Below are positions 24,701-33,369 of a stretch of DNA of 64,000 bases, piece after piece. How positions within the stretch are numbered: the first letter of the stretch is position 1; each line of letters starts with the position of its first letter. This stretch comes from Haliclystus octoradiatus (Eukaryota > Cnidaria > Staurozoa > Stauromedusae > Haliclystidae): the NCBI GenBank assembly GCA_916610825.1, contig OU744446.1:23512445-23576444 (forward strand), read 5' to 3'. The position numbers were made by a program, and so were the translations under genes. A model generated the notes under the pieces. That model was given only the letters and a program-made list of their open reading frames with translations. It made no database searches and was not told where the DNA came from.

Positions 24701-26999
24701 GTAGTGTGTATGTGAAAGACGCCTATGTTGAAAGATACGATTCAATAAGACCATTGAAGTGTTTAAATTGAAGTCAATCAAGTAAAAACAGATTACAAAC
24801 AAATTTTTACAAACCTACCTTGACATTGTTTAGCATCAGAATACATCATTTCTTGGCAATAATCGCAAATTGATGGGCCAACTAATGACGAATCTGTGAA
24901 TTCATGAAATATCCGCCAATCCAAAGTCTATTAAATCGTAGAATAAAGTACTTTAAACACTTATTACCTCAACGCAGTAGTACAATGACATTGTAAAACT
25001 TATGAAAGCGAGAGATGAAGATGCGTCTTTGGTTGCGAATCATTTATCGCCTTGTTGTTAGCAAAATTTCTCATTCTTTATCAATTAAATGCAATTGTTT
25101 GAATTGGCTTATGTCGGCTTCAACACAACACGACATCAACGACATCATACAAATTTTTACCAATCAAAAGCAAAAAGACAAAGAAGCTCACTATTTCAAA
25201 TGTCTTCGAATATTTTCGCCAGATGATCCAAAGGAATTTCAAACGCCGTACTGTGATGTAAAAACTTTAAAACAGTCCAACACGTGGCAAAACTTTAATT
25301 AATAAGATGAATTATTACATCTAGATAAGATTCAAATTTGAAATGAAGGCACCTAAAAATGTATGAGCAGTTAACCAAAACCATGCCAAAACCGTGACCT
25401 TACAAAAAAATGTATGGGATAATCAAGACAAAGTCTTTATTTTTTCAACAAAGAATAGTATTTCAAAAGCACTTCCGAGCTCACATTATTTGTTTATACA
25501 ATAATGAATATCAATAAAATACTTCGTCAGATTTCCAGCTAGACAGAGTTCAGTATGTTGTCATGTTCATGTCCTAACTACGCTATAAAACTGCACGGTT
25601 AATCGGATTTTGATTCCACGAACATTAATTTAAAGAAAATTTATCATTTTCTTCAAGAGCTTTGAAAGCTCAGATCAAAATAACCCACGTTGAGATTTCT
25701 GAAAACATCGAAAGTATACATTATTTGATTGCGTATTTCAAGCTTGTAAATACAATTTGGAACTGTTGAAGGCATGCCCCATACAATACAGCCTATAAAC
25801 TAGTCTAGCAGATGAATTAATTATAATTATTAATGTTACCTTCGAGGAAAAATTTCTTACTTTTTATCTTTGCTTCTGTCTGATCTTCACGATTCAGCGA
25901 TGTTTTGTATATGTACGAAATGATTAGTTTCTATGATAAAACCTCAACGGAAACTTTGTAATTTGAAAATGATCTGAAATCTCTGATCTCACCGAAATTT
26001 TGTCAGATTTTGTCGAATCAAATGTCTTTCATCTAAGTAAATCCCAAATGAATTGGTTTTCCAAAAATCTCAAACTTTGTGGACGCTAACAAGATCGTAT
26101 TCTCGGAAAGGGTACACTTGTTCGCTTAATTTAGGTTTAACGAAACAGATCGAAGGTGGGAAAACACAAGTTATAATCAGCATAACAGCTCGAAATTGTG
26201 ACGAAAAGCTTTTGCTGTTAACACCTACCCTAGCGGCGTCACGAAGAGCAATTTATAGAATCATGTAGCCACGTGGAGTTTTGAAATTGCAATATAAACA
26301 AAGGAAAAATTATTTTACGACTTGTACACATTCGAATTTGAAAAGATATCAGGTTGCATGAGAAAAACGGAGAACTACACAAAGATTAACCTTGGTCTTG
26401 AAGTCTATGTATTTACCTTACAATCACAAACTACGATATTTTGAGAAACACCTTAACAAATAAACAATTTGGTTATTTTGCAATACCGCAATCAGCTATT
26501 TCACAACGAAAACCGATGAATTGAGAATGTAGATATTTCAATGTCATGATATTGATAATATAGATTAAAACGCATTCTGAGATCAAAAATATAAAATGAA
26601 CAGTGAAGTCGGAATGATCTCACATCTAGGCTTGAGTATTGCAAATTGTTGAGGATAGAAACTAGGTTTTGATGCTACCTTTTAACAGAAAATAGATATC
26701 AATGAAAATGTTGACATTAAAAATTCACCGCAGATACAAATTGAAACTAAATGAGACTTTTAAGACACCTGGATTATTATATTAGTTTTTGTAAACCGAT
26801 TTCATTTATTAGTTTTCATACTAACCTCGGTAGACGCTATAAAAACCGAACTATCAACCGTTGACATACTATCTTCATTTCTCAGCCTAGAACTTTCACT
26901 ATGAAATCTTTTCCAATGTTCTGATAATTTTGAAATTGAAGGTAAATGAACCATACATGTCGGACAAATTATTGCTGAATTATTCTCCTCTTTCTTCAT
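384..26999 (-). CDS. TNS: Tensin (C2H2-C1-phosphatase-C2-linker-SH2), 3' end beyond the left edge
   Basis: Focal-adhesion scaffold that in animals links integrin tails and phosphotyrosine signals to actin. I placed 26 coding exons on the minus strand: 26999-26826, 25879-25840, 24893-24819, 22081-22044, 21488-21438, 20395-20360, 20183-20128, 19251-19163, 19058-18910, 18617-18495, 18065-18001, 15862-15779, 15471-15418, 15191-15072, 13281-13209, 11868-11739, 11507-11439, 9070-8960, 4876-4820, 4101-3097, 2954-2816, 2287-2075, 1702-1340, 994-789, 706-614, 521-384. Every junction has AG/GT ends and matching phase, giving 3751 nt or about 1250 residues. Domain order and many signature strings match tensin. 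The end of SH2 and the usual C-terminal PTB domain would lie left of the window. The ATG at 26999 has an in-frame TGA just upstream. Family identity is very secure; which vertebrate paralogue it corresponds to is not decidable, although the C1 domain and intact phosphatase loop resemble TNS2. Confidence 0.93.
789..9070 (-). CDS. TNS: Tensin central linker exons (Ser/Pro/Asn-rich, low complexity)
   Basis: Exons 9070-8960, 4876-4820, 4101-3097 (1005 nt, the largest), 2954-2816, 2287-2075, 1702-1340 and 994-789 encode about residues 476-1173. The protein is polar and probably disordered, with many SPR, SSP and SHSSS clusters that could be phosphorylation or SH3/14-3-3 sites. The motif YAQID occurs near the start of the long exon (GNPYAQID) and again in the 2287-2075 exon (NDYAQIDD), possible phosphotyrosine sites. 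Tensin linkers diverge fast, so identity rests on position and intron phase rather than sequence. Confidence 0.85.
2656..2742. mobile_element. Degenerate member of the TAGCCTGCG inverted-repeat family
   Basis: Left end near GCCTGCACGCGTACTCA and right end ATGAGTCTGCGTGCAGGCTA are mutual inverted repeats and match the termini of the element at 4226-4300. No 9-bp duplication is visible, so it is older or rearranged. Confidence 0.55.
4226..4300. mobile_element. 75-bp MITE with TAGCCTGCG termini and 9-bp target duplication
   Basis: The ends are near-perfect inverted repeats (TAGCCTGCGCGCAGACCCAA versus, from the other side, TAGCCTGCGCTAAGACCCAA). The element is flanked on both sides by the 9-bp direct repeat GTCCACACG (4217-4225 and 4301-4309). 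A 9-bp duplication is typical of Mutator-like (MULE) transposition. It lies in a tensin intron. Confidence 0.85.
4877..8959 (-). other. Tensin intron, about 4.1 kb, no gene seen
   Basis: AT-rich intron between the linker exons at 4820-4876 and 8960-9070. I see no exon-like pieces with phase-consistent splice sites, no RNA gene and no clear transposon ends. Short open stretches here have no recognisable domain. Confidence 0.7.
9071..11438 (-). other. Tensin intron, no gene seen
   Basis: AT-rich intron. It has a short GATA run near 9218-9230. At 10078-10250 a less AT-rich block is open on both strands; it matches no domain I know and may be an old repeat remnant. Confidence 0.6.
11439..15191 (-). 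CDS. TNS: Tensin C2-domain exons
   Basis: Exons 15191-15072, 13281-13209, 11868-11739 and 11507-11439 encode about residues 345-475, the PTEN-type C2 domain that packs on the phosphatase and contacts membrane. Diagnostic pieces are VLRDLILHGIP, GGCHPFFRVYQGMK, NLDGDVMIKC, DVIFRCQFHT and DDRFPQTCQIEFIF. All phases agree (TA|C, phase 0, G|AC). Confidence 0.9.
11869..15071 (-). other. Tensin introns between C2 exons, no gene seen
   Basis: Two introns separated by the exon 13281-13209. A 19-bp direct duplication (CTGATCACTGACAGATATC type) lies at about 12360-12402. The rest is unremarkable AT-rich sequence. Confidence 0.6.
15418..19251 (-). CDS. TNS: Tensin phosphatase-domain exons (PTEN-like, HCx5R intact)
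   Basis: Exons 19251-19163, 19058-18910, 18617-18495, 18065-18001, 15862-15779 and 15471-15418 encode about residues 157-344. Recognisable tensin strings include DVAYITDRF, SFPANGLESVY, NVSERRYDLSK, DFGWPDHLAPPLERL, VIHCKGGKGRIGVVVSAF and ALDWFAMKSY...QPSQQRY. The P-loop is HC-KGGKG-R with Cys at about residue 276 and Arg at about 282. The catalytic Cys is lost in vertebrate TNS1 but kept in TNS2, so this protein may retain phosphatase activity. The active-site loop is split by an intron right after the HCK codons. Confidence 0.92.
15935..15992. repeat. Dispersed GGATCTAGGATCCCAGGATCC repeat, copy 1
   Basis: A palindromic block GGGATCTAGGATCCCAGG that recurs in related form at 49967-49998. 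Probably a fragment of a dispersed repeat; its ends are not defined. Confidence 0.4.
16277..16411 (+). mobile_element. pogo-like MITE copy 1 (degenerate)
   Basis: Starts CAGTAAAACCTGTATATTACAG after TA and ends in the inverted form of CAATCAAACATGTTATAAC. Internal sequence (TAGACAGG...GGTGGCCGTTATAAC) aligns with the copies at 19410 and 47009. CAGT ends with TA targets are typical of the pogo branch of Tc1/mariner transposons. Confidence 0.65.
16491..16588. mobile_element. Degenerate TAGCCTGCG-type inverted-repeat element
   Basis: AAGCCTGCGTCTGGCCTGCG at the left and CTACACGCAGGCTA at the right form imperfect inverted ends resembling the family at 4226 and 32807. No clear target duplication. 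Confidence 0.5.
16758..17545. repeat. G/C-rich low-complexity block in a tensin intron
   Basis: Sharp departure from the AT-rich surroundings. 16955-17040 and 17378-17545 carry runs such as CCCGGGGGTCAA repeated in tandem, GGGGGAGGGGG and CAGGGGG. G runs of four to five are dense enough on the plus strand (C-rich on the gene strand) for G-quadruplex folding. Probably part of a dispersed repeat; no complete element ends are visible. Confidence 0.6.
19410..19585 (+). mobile_element. pogo-like MITE copy 2
   Basis: Begins TA|CAGTGAAACCTGTATATAAC and ends AACAGGTTTGACT|TA, so short inverted ends plus TA target. It contains internal repeats of a TTATAGACAGGTGG motif. A lone right-end fragment of the same family (CAGGGTTCACTG|TA) sits at about 19870-19896. 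Confidence 0.75.
21259..21359. repeat. Near-palindromic hairpin with arms of about 43-46 bp
   Basis: The left arm (CAATTAGACAACTCGCCCTT...GAATAGTCACC) is the reverse complement, with few mismatches, of the right arm (GGTGACTATTCGACAGTAGC...GTCTAATTG), with a 12-nt loop region. It could be a MITE core or a structured intronic RNA; no target duplication was found. Confidence 0.6.
21438..25879 (-). CDS. TNS: Tensin exons encoding a C1 (zinc) domain
   Basis: Four exons (25879-25840, 24893-24819, 22081-22044, 21488-21438) encode about residues 59-126. Read together they give C-x2-C (ICDYC), ten residues, C-x2-C, x4, H (FICH), x2, C, x7, C, the spacing of protein kinase C-type C1 domains. C1 domains bind diacylglycerol or act as protein/lipid modules; TNS2 and long TNS1 forms carry one at the N terminus. 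The His that normally precedes the first Cys by 13 positions is a Phe in this exon chain (KKFFLED), so one zinc ligand appears to be missing unless a different upstream exon is used. The 40-nt exon at 25879-25840 is the least certain. Confidence 0.8.
22082..24818 (-). other. Tensin intron with a fold-back repeat, no gene seen
   Basis: Intron of about 2.7 kb between two C1 exons. Apart from the fold-back at 22888-23108 nothing coding or structural was found. Confidence 0.6.
22888..23108. repeat. Fold-back element, arms of about 70 bp
   Basis: TTCAAAATTCTTTTTGCATC...GGTACCA and a diverged inverted copy ending TGGTACC...GATGCAAAAAGAATTTTGAA flank an AT-rich loop. Arms stay alignable over about 70 bp. 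Probably a non-autonomous DNA transposon remnant. Confidence 0.6.
24894..26825 (-). other. Tensin introns flanking the small C1 exon, no other gene seen
   Basis: Holds only the proposed 40-nt exon at 25840-25879. Open stretches at 25015-25302 (plus) and 26053-26268 (plus) lack recognisable motifs and I do not call them genes. Confidence 0.5.
26826..26999 (-). CDS. TNS: Tensin first coding exon with an EEA1-like C2H2 finger
   Basis: Encodes the first 58 residues. From about residue 12 there is a C-x2-C...H-x4-H finger: ICPTC, then SISKLSEHW and KRFH. Spacing and flanking residues resemble the single C2H2 finger at the N terminus of EEA1 and rabenosyn-5, which binds Rab5; the Rab5 link here is only analogy. 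A Ser-rich tail follows and the exon ends with the donor ACCGAG|GTTAG in phase 0, which fits the next exon at 25879. The ATG is preceded in frame by TGA. It could be one of several alternative first exons of the gene. Confidence 0.75.
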
Positions 27000-27450
27000 G
27001 ATTTCTAATCAATAATAATCAATCGTTGCTAATCCATGAATAATATACTGGAATAAATAATCAAACGCAGTTGCATAACCCTAAGCATTAATGAGCCTTC
27101 AAGGGTAAACTAAAGTCACTAAACTTTGCTCTACGATCGTAAATCAATGTTGTGTTAGGAAAACATAACTTTTTGTTTGCAAAGCGCGGGTAATGACGAT
27201 CTATATTGCCATGTGATCTGATCGAACAATATTGATTGGCTAGAGAAACAAAGAAGATAGATGAAACAATCGTTACATTGTATTACCATTCGTAAAAATT
27301 GGAACGCCGTTCGCAACATGTGCTACGGTTAATGAGTTTCCTCTTTTAAACCTTGACGTTGATGTTCTGGCTATTCAAATAAAGTGATAGGCAACATGAT
27401 TGCTGTCAATACAATGTATTTCATCAATACGGCTGCAAAAAATGAAAAAT

Positions 27451-27523
27451 TGATTCCGCCCGGGACCGAACCGGGGACCTTGTGCGTGTTAGGCACACGT
27501 GATAACCGCTACACCACGGAACC
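27451..27523 (-). tRNA. tRNA-Val (anticodon AAC)
   Basis: Read on the minus strand the 73-nt sequence folds as a standard cloverleaf. The acceptor stem GGTTCCG pairs with CGGAATC with one G-T pair and an A discriminator. The D arm contains AGCGGTTA. The anticodon stem TGTGC/GCACA holds the loop CTAACAC, giving anticodon AAC. The T arm is CCCGG TTCGGTC CCGGG. No intron is present, and CCA is not encoded, as expected for a eukaryotic nuclear tRNA. The T loop TTCGGTC departs from the usual TTCGAAT/C form. Confidence 0.93.
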
Positions 27524-28914
27524 AGGTGTTACTACGTTACCATTTTTAAACTAGGTATCCGATTTTAAAGGGTACCTCGAGTAGATGTTGTGTACTGCAC
27601 AGGGTGGTGGTGCACGTTATCCTGGTAACCAAAGACCAAAATATGGAGAGACTGTATATACTATTTGAAACAGGAATCAGTCCAAAGGGGTTGAAATCTA
27701 GAACACATTGGTCAAAAGTATGAGGTGCTATATATGAAAATCTTCTTCCAGGAGTGGCCGATATACGGGCCGATCTATTTAATATAGGCTACCCAGTACG
27801 TTTCTTCTAGGTTTATGTCTCAGTTTCCGGTCATTGCCCACCCAGGGTTTTTATTTGTTTTGACCTATCTATATTTCTTCCGGGGGGTAACTTCTCTTCG
27901 ACGTGGTTGTTCAGATAGAACTTTGGGAGGACGATCATAAAAATGTTTCAGATGATGGAAAAGATACCCAAATATTTTTTTTAAATGGACTTATACCCCC
28001 CAAATAATAAAAATAAACAATAGGTGCCTTATATAGTCACATCGTAACAATGTAATCAAGAAGTATTTCTCATGTTGAAAAACGATGTGAAATAAAATTG
28101 AACACACACACACACACCCAATAGTTCACTCTCCGACGCTTAATGGGTTTTAAATTTATACGACAGTATCGCAGTTGAATCGGCGTATCAGCGTAATCAA
28201 GGTTAGGTTGGATTCAGTGCATAACTTAACAATTCAAGACCGGGCGATGCCGCGTACGTACCGTATTTATGGAAATTAATGTATTAACAGTTATTGTTCG
28301 ATGAAAACAATAACCTACCTTGAAATGTACTTACCAAGCCCATAGGACCACGCCTATCAGCAATCGTCTCAAAGGATACTCTTAATGAGGAACAAGCTCA
28401 TGACTTAGTAATCCAAGCAGGTACTGAAAACAGTGAGTCACAATAGTGGCGGTGTGTATATGCGGGAGATGGAGAACATGTAGCCTAAAGTTTGCGATCA
28501 GTGTAAAGTTAAAAGTAGAGTTAGAAATAGTAATCCAATCAGAACATATCAAGTAGACGCTACATTATCATCGGTGTATACCTTCATTAATTACGCTATG
28601 ACAGTTTTGCCTTAGTTAGGGTTAGAATTAAATTATGGACATACCTGCAAATATTTACAAAATGAGGGATAATTAAATTTATCATTAACGACATTATTGG
28701 TTATCAAACGCAATAAAACAGGTGCCCGAATGAAATAATCAAAATATTTGTAGTTAATTTGCTTTAACTGCTTTATGCTATTTCATCCAGTCATCGGATG
28801 TACTTGACTTTCACGAAAGATATATGATAATTAACTCATTCAATCATCTATAGTTTACAGCATCACTATTTTGGAAGCTGCTCTTTTTAGGGAACATTAT
28901 AGCTTAGATCTTGG
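27524..28914. other. Intergenic region between tRNA-Val and the sulfotransferase
   Basis: No gene found. Contains a short CA repeat at about 28104-28118 and otherwise unremarkable sequence. The tensin 5' end and the sulfotransferase point away from each other, so both promoters must lie between 27000 and 28915. Confidence 0.6.
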
Positions 28915-29979
28915 ATGTTAATGTGTTACGAATATATCTGCAAACCACAAATTAATCCACTGAAGCAGCAATTAATATATACCTCGATGAATAATTATGG
29001 TTTTTATTTCATTTCAACTGCATTTCTCTTAAGTTCGAGTGCATTCTATATTGTTATCTATTTGGCTGTATATCGAAATATAACTTACAATTATACAATA
29101 AATGATGAAGTTGATAATGATAATTATGGCTCAGTACAGAAATTGGTGGTAATTGTTTCGTTGCCAAAATCAGGTTCAACATTTTTTGGTAATTTTTTCA
29201 ATAATGATCCAAAGATATTATATTGGTATGAGCCATTACATATGGTTGATAAATTTAAATTAAATTCGGAAAAAGCTATTGAAATTAAAAGAAAATTATT
29301 GGCCGAGCTTTTTACATGTTCATTTTCGCAAACTTCAATTCCGTTTTTAAATCTTTATTCCACAGCGGGTTTCCGTCGAAGAAGTAAAGCATTAACAAGT
29401 AAAGAATTTTGTATGATAAATAGGATTTCAAAAGTACCCTCATGTACACGACTAACACCTCAAAATCTTAAAAGCATATGTAAACATAAACCTACTATTG
29501 TTATCAAAGAGCTACAAGATCGCTTACCCAATGAAAACTTGGAAGAAATAAGAAGAATTGCTCAATTTTATAATATTGATCTGTCAATTCTATATTTGGT
29601 TAGAGATCCTAGAAGTGTCTTCATTTCTTTAGCAAAAACAGGTTGGGTTTCTAGCTCATTCAACACAACAGACTTTCTATCATATCTCAGAACGAGATGT
29701 GTAAAATCTTATGATATACTTAATAAATTGCCTTACCTCCAAATGCGTGTTATAAAATATGAAGACCTTTTGTCGGATAATTCGTACATACGCGGGATTG
29801 TAAGAGAGTATGGATCCGGTTTAGAATTTGTTAGCCAAAAAAATGACACATTACAAAAAAGTAACATTGCATGGAGATCAAGGGTGGGGCTATGGCGACA
29901 GTCTAATCAATGGACAATCAAATTTATACAAAGAAGTTGCAAAGAAATGATGAATACTTTAAACTATAAAATTGAATAA
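28915..29979 (+). CDS. Carbohydrate sulfotransferase, type II Golgi membrane protein
   Basis: Single-exon frame of 354 codons starting at ATG 28915; a second Met at 28987 sits just before the membrane span and may be the true start. Residues about 26-52 are a hydrophobic signal anchor (FYFISTAFLLSSSAFYIVIY). The 5'-phosphosulfate loop is LPKSGSTFFGNFF at about 83-95, and the 3'-phosphate site is LYLVRDPRSVFISL at about 226-239. Further conserved pieces are WYEPLH, IKELQDRL and MRVIKYEDLL. These define the GlcNAc/Gal 6-O-sulfotransferase family (CHST1-7 type), which uses PAPS to sulfate glycans in the Golgi lumen. The family is often intronless, as here. The substrate cannot be told from sequence. 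It is shorter than vertebrate relatives, with a short stem. Confidence 0.88.
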   Translation: MLMCYEYICKPQINPLKQQLIYTSMNNYGFYFISTAFLLSSSAFYIVIYLAVYRNITYNYTINDEVDNDNYGSVQKLVVIVSLPKSGSTFFGNFFNNDPKILYWYEPLHMVDKFKLNSEKAIEIKRKLLAELFTCSFSQTSIPFLNLYSTAGFRRRSKALTSKEFCMINRISKVPSCTRLTPQNLKSICKHKPTIVIKELQDRLPNENLEEIRRIAQFYNIDLSILYLVRDPRSVFISLAKTGWVSSSFNTTDFLSYLRTRCVKSYDILNKLPYLQMRVIKYEDLLSDNSYIRGIVREYGSGLEFVSQKNDTLQKSNIAWRSRVGLWRQSNQWTIKFIQRSCKEMMNTLNYKIE

Positions 29980-31676
29980 TATATAATATATAATATCTAT
30001 ACAAAATATAATCTCTTAATTACTTACACTTGTAAACTTTAATGAATTATTTTCTTGTAATTCTGATGGTAGCGGATTAATTATGATAATGGATTAATAC
30101 TATTAGTTCTACTACCCTGAATAGCACATCAATGGGCACATACAGTATGAATGAATATAACGTACAAAATTTTAACGAAAACGTTTTTTTAATTCGTGCT
30201 GTGAAAAAAAGATACATTTTTCAAAACAATTTTTTATGGAGAACATACAAAGGAGAGGTTTACAAATTATATTTGTAAAAAGATAGTAGGTTATCAGATG
30301 TATAGTCTGTGATGGTACGACATTTTTTATCAAATTGTTACCAATTCCTACTTGATACTTGATCATGCTATATACAATACCAATAAAAACAAAAATACAA
30401 TACATAACAAACAACAATTAATGCTGGGACATTGTAAAATCTTCCCCAAAGAAGTTTTCAAAATCACACAGAATTGAAATCTGAATATTATTGTCATTAT
30501 TATGTATATCACATTGTATTATGATCTAAAACTATGAGAAAGTATATATATTTGCTATTTTGTGATAACAGCGAATTTTCTTGCAATATTTATGAATCGA
30601 TTTCTTATACATCAATAAAGGATTAAATAAAAACACATCGTTATAATTCGTTATGGCTACAACACACCATGATATTAATACATAACTGTGTTGTTTTGCA
30701 AACTATACTCACAACCTTTCTCATGCTAAGGTCATGTGTTTGAAGTTATTGTAGACTAAACAGTGGGGACAAAATAGAATCCATTTCCCAAATATATTAA
30801 TATCGCTAATTCGTGTACTGATGTGGCTGTGTGCTATGTTGACTTTCATTGTACCTGAGGAACTTATTGATCTCTAATACTTGTGAACAGTTTGAGCAGA
30901 TTTTCGCATCAGTGAATGTTTCACTGACAAAACGACCAAAATAGCTGGCATCAAAATATGACGAGAAAATTTGTAGTGAAAATTAGTTTCCCTCTGCTAA
31001 ACGACCATTGAGGGAAGCTTGGCCGGGACTAAATGTTGATTAATTAACAATTTACAATTGTTTGAAACACAAAATTAATTGTGCACTTTGGAATTGCAAT
31101 CTTGACAAAAGAAATTTCTTTATTATAATTTGGCAAATAACAATTGCCGAGTGTGGCGATTTAGGCATGCCGGAAACGTGAATTTCGAAACATTTCGTCC
31201 CCCTTGAAACGCCCAATGTATAGCTACTGAGAGTACCACCAACGAAGTAAATCAAGTAAATTGTAACAATACTGTATCACAATACGACTAGACGCAAATT
31301 TTTAATAGACATTGGCCGATAACGCATTAATTCAAGTCACACATCAGCATGAGTATAAACCCGAAGGGTAGAGAATAATATATTTGATTAAATAATAAGA
31401 TAAAAGGATTCTTCATTGTTTAAAATACCTTTTTTTCGAAAGTATGGTCTGATTCTGCAAGGAAAAGCTTACTGCTAATAAAACCTTTCTGCTCATATAG
31501 GGCGTGTTCACAAAAGGTCTCAATGGTTTCACTATTTCCGTTGTTATCAGCTGACGCAAATTTAGTAAACAAAGATGGCCGACTTTGCGAGTTAGCAAAC
31601 TGTCGCTTTTATTTTTCTGTTTTCTTCGGTTTACATCATAAACGCATTTATTATCGAGGAAACGATATACATAGTT
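29980..31676. other. Intergenic region, no gene seen
   Basis: AT-rich sequence between the sulfotransferase and the F-box gene. An AATAAA near 30381 could serve the sulfotransferase 3' end. Open stretches on the minus strand at 30172-30417 and 31413-31787 show no domain; the second overlaps the F-box gene start antisense. Confidence 0.5.
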
Positions 31677-32096
31677 ATGGATAACATAATAGAGACACGA
31701 GAAGAGATTGAAAAAAGTGAAAACTCGGGTCTGAATTGCAATAAAGTTGATTTTGGATGTGTTCTTCCTTATGAAATGCTGGAGCAAGTTTTTATCAATT
31801 TAACCGCAGTAGATGTTGGCTCTGTTCTTAAAACATGTAAAACATGGCATGAATTCATCAGCAAAGATAAACGAATATGGAGAGTTTGGTGTAAGACGTG
31901 TGGTTTTGATGAAACTAATTTGGATGAGAAATCAGCTGATTGGAAAGCAATATTCGTACGTAAATACAAAATCAAAAATCGTTGGTTGAATGGTGATTTT
32001 TCAAATTTAAAATCATGTAAATCAAAACCAAATGACTTTATTTGTGAATTTTCAGTTGACGTTTGGGGTGAAATTCTCGATAAACAATTTTCATAA
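31677..32096 (+). CDS. Short F-box protein (139 residues)
   Basis: ATG at 31677, stop at 32094-32096, no intron needed. Residues about 27-72 (VLPYEMLEQVFINLTAVDVGSVL..CKTWHEFI..KRIWRVWC) fit the F-box: the leading LP, the hydrophobic heptads, the C-x-x-W and the closing W...W. F-box proteins recruit substrates to SKP1-CUL1 ubiquitin ligases. The following WKAIFVRKYKIKNRWLNGDF resembles the linker after the F-box in FBXW proteins, but no WD40 or LRR substrate domain follows. It may be a truncated gene, a stand-alone adaptor, or the first part of a spliced gene. AATAAA overlaps the stop region (about 32096). Confidence 0.75.
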   Translation: MDNIIETREEIEKSENSGLNCNKVDFGCVLPYEMLEQVFINLTAVDVGSVLKTCKTWHEFISKDKRIWRVWCKTCGFDETNLDEKSADWKAIFVRKYKIKNRWLNGDFSNLKSCKSKPNDFICEFSVDVWGEILDKQFS

Positions 32097-32806
32097 ATAA
32101 ATCACAATCAAAAGTAATTTTTGAGTATTGTAAATATATATTTTTTGTAAATAATCAACTGAAATGTGTTATGATGGTAGAATTGGAAACTGAAATCTCT
32201 ATTATAAGATACATATTTCCCAACGAAAAAGTAATTAAATTTAAACGTACTTCAAAAGTTGATGTAAGAAAGTAATTGAATGAATAACCTTAACTAAAAT
32301 GAAATAAATAAAAATGTATTGGACATTTTAAATCAAATAATTACATCACAGCAACGGCAGATAGCCTAATGATATCAATTTAACAGGAGCTATAGTCGAG
32401 TAATATGGAGATGTTGTGTGGATAGTATCAGTACATAAAATGTATGGATCAATCAGTATGTGTATTTTTATAATAGATATCCAACTCTTATATTCCCTTA
32501 TTCGATTCTGAAAAATTAAAATCAGATTTTGATGTTTGCTTTGCATTTAAAATTTATTGTGACACTGCTGCAGAATGACAACCACGACAACACATTTAAC
32601 TTCCATAATTCAAATTTTCGTTTAGTTTATGAGTTATCTCTACACTAAGAAGCCATTGGGTTGGCCACTAATGCTTCCACTAATGCTGCGTAAGTCTATT
32701 TATACACATTCCTAATAAAACATCATACACCAGAAGTGCTAGCTCAAGCTACATTCCTCAACACAGTAGGTTTTGAATCAGCTGATCATAGCCTATAATA
32801 ATTGTG

Positions 32807-33125
32807 TACCCGAGCACGCAGACCTAAATCTTTTTTTGAGGGTATCAGTAGGGTCAGCATAATATTGACAGAAAGCTTGCGCTGGACTGAATTGGGGAAT
32901 TGGCTCAAAATTGAGAAAACTAATGTTTGTCTATTGTTCATCAACCAATCATAATCTGGTTCTAGTGTAGCAGAACTCGCTAGCGATTGGCTGATAAACA
33001 ATGGACAAACAATAGTTTTCTCAATTTACAGCCCTCCCCCCAATTCAGCCCAGCGCAAGCTTTCTGTCTATATTTTGCAGACCTTACTGATCCTCAAAAC
33101 AAGATTTCAGTCTTCACACAGGCTA
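32807..33125. mobile_element. 319-bp fold-back element, TAGCCTGYG family, 9-bp duplication ATAATTGTG
   Basis: Long inverted arms of over 80 bp each, e.g. GACAGAAAGCTTGCGCTGG at the left against CCAGCGCAAGCTTTCTGTC at the right. Ends are TACCCGAGCACGCAG and, from the right, TAGCCTGTGTGAAG. Exact 9-bp direct repeats ATAATTGTG flank it (32798-32806 and 33126-33134). It shares end motif and duplication length with the 75-bp element at 4226, so both belong to one MULE-like family. Confidence 0.85.
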
Positions 33126-33369
33126 ATAATTGTGCGCATTGATTACAAAAACAAATTATATCAACGTCTGGCTATAGTGATACCAATTCATAATTGAAAT
33201 AAATTAGGCCTACCTAGCAGAACAAACAATTATAAAACGAGCAAACAAAAATAATTAAAATTGATATTAGCACTCTTTACAACATACCTTATATACAAAT
33301 GTACTATATACACTATTCATCATTAAGAAGGAATTTTTAGTAGTAATTATTCCATGTTCACAAGATTAT

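Noticed and set aside
26826..26999. C2H2 exon as a separate zinc-finger gene
   Set aside because: Its phase-0 donor joins the next two exons to an open C1 domain, so assignment to tensin is simpler, though transcript proof is lacking.
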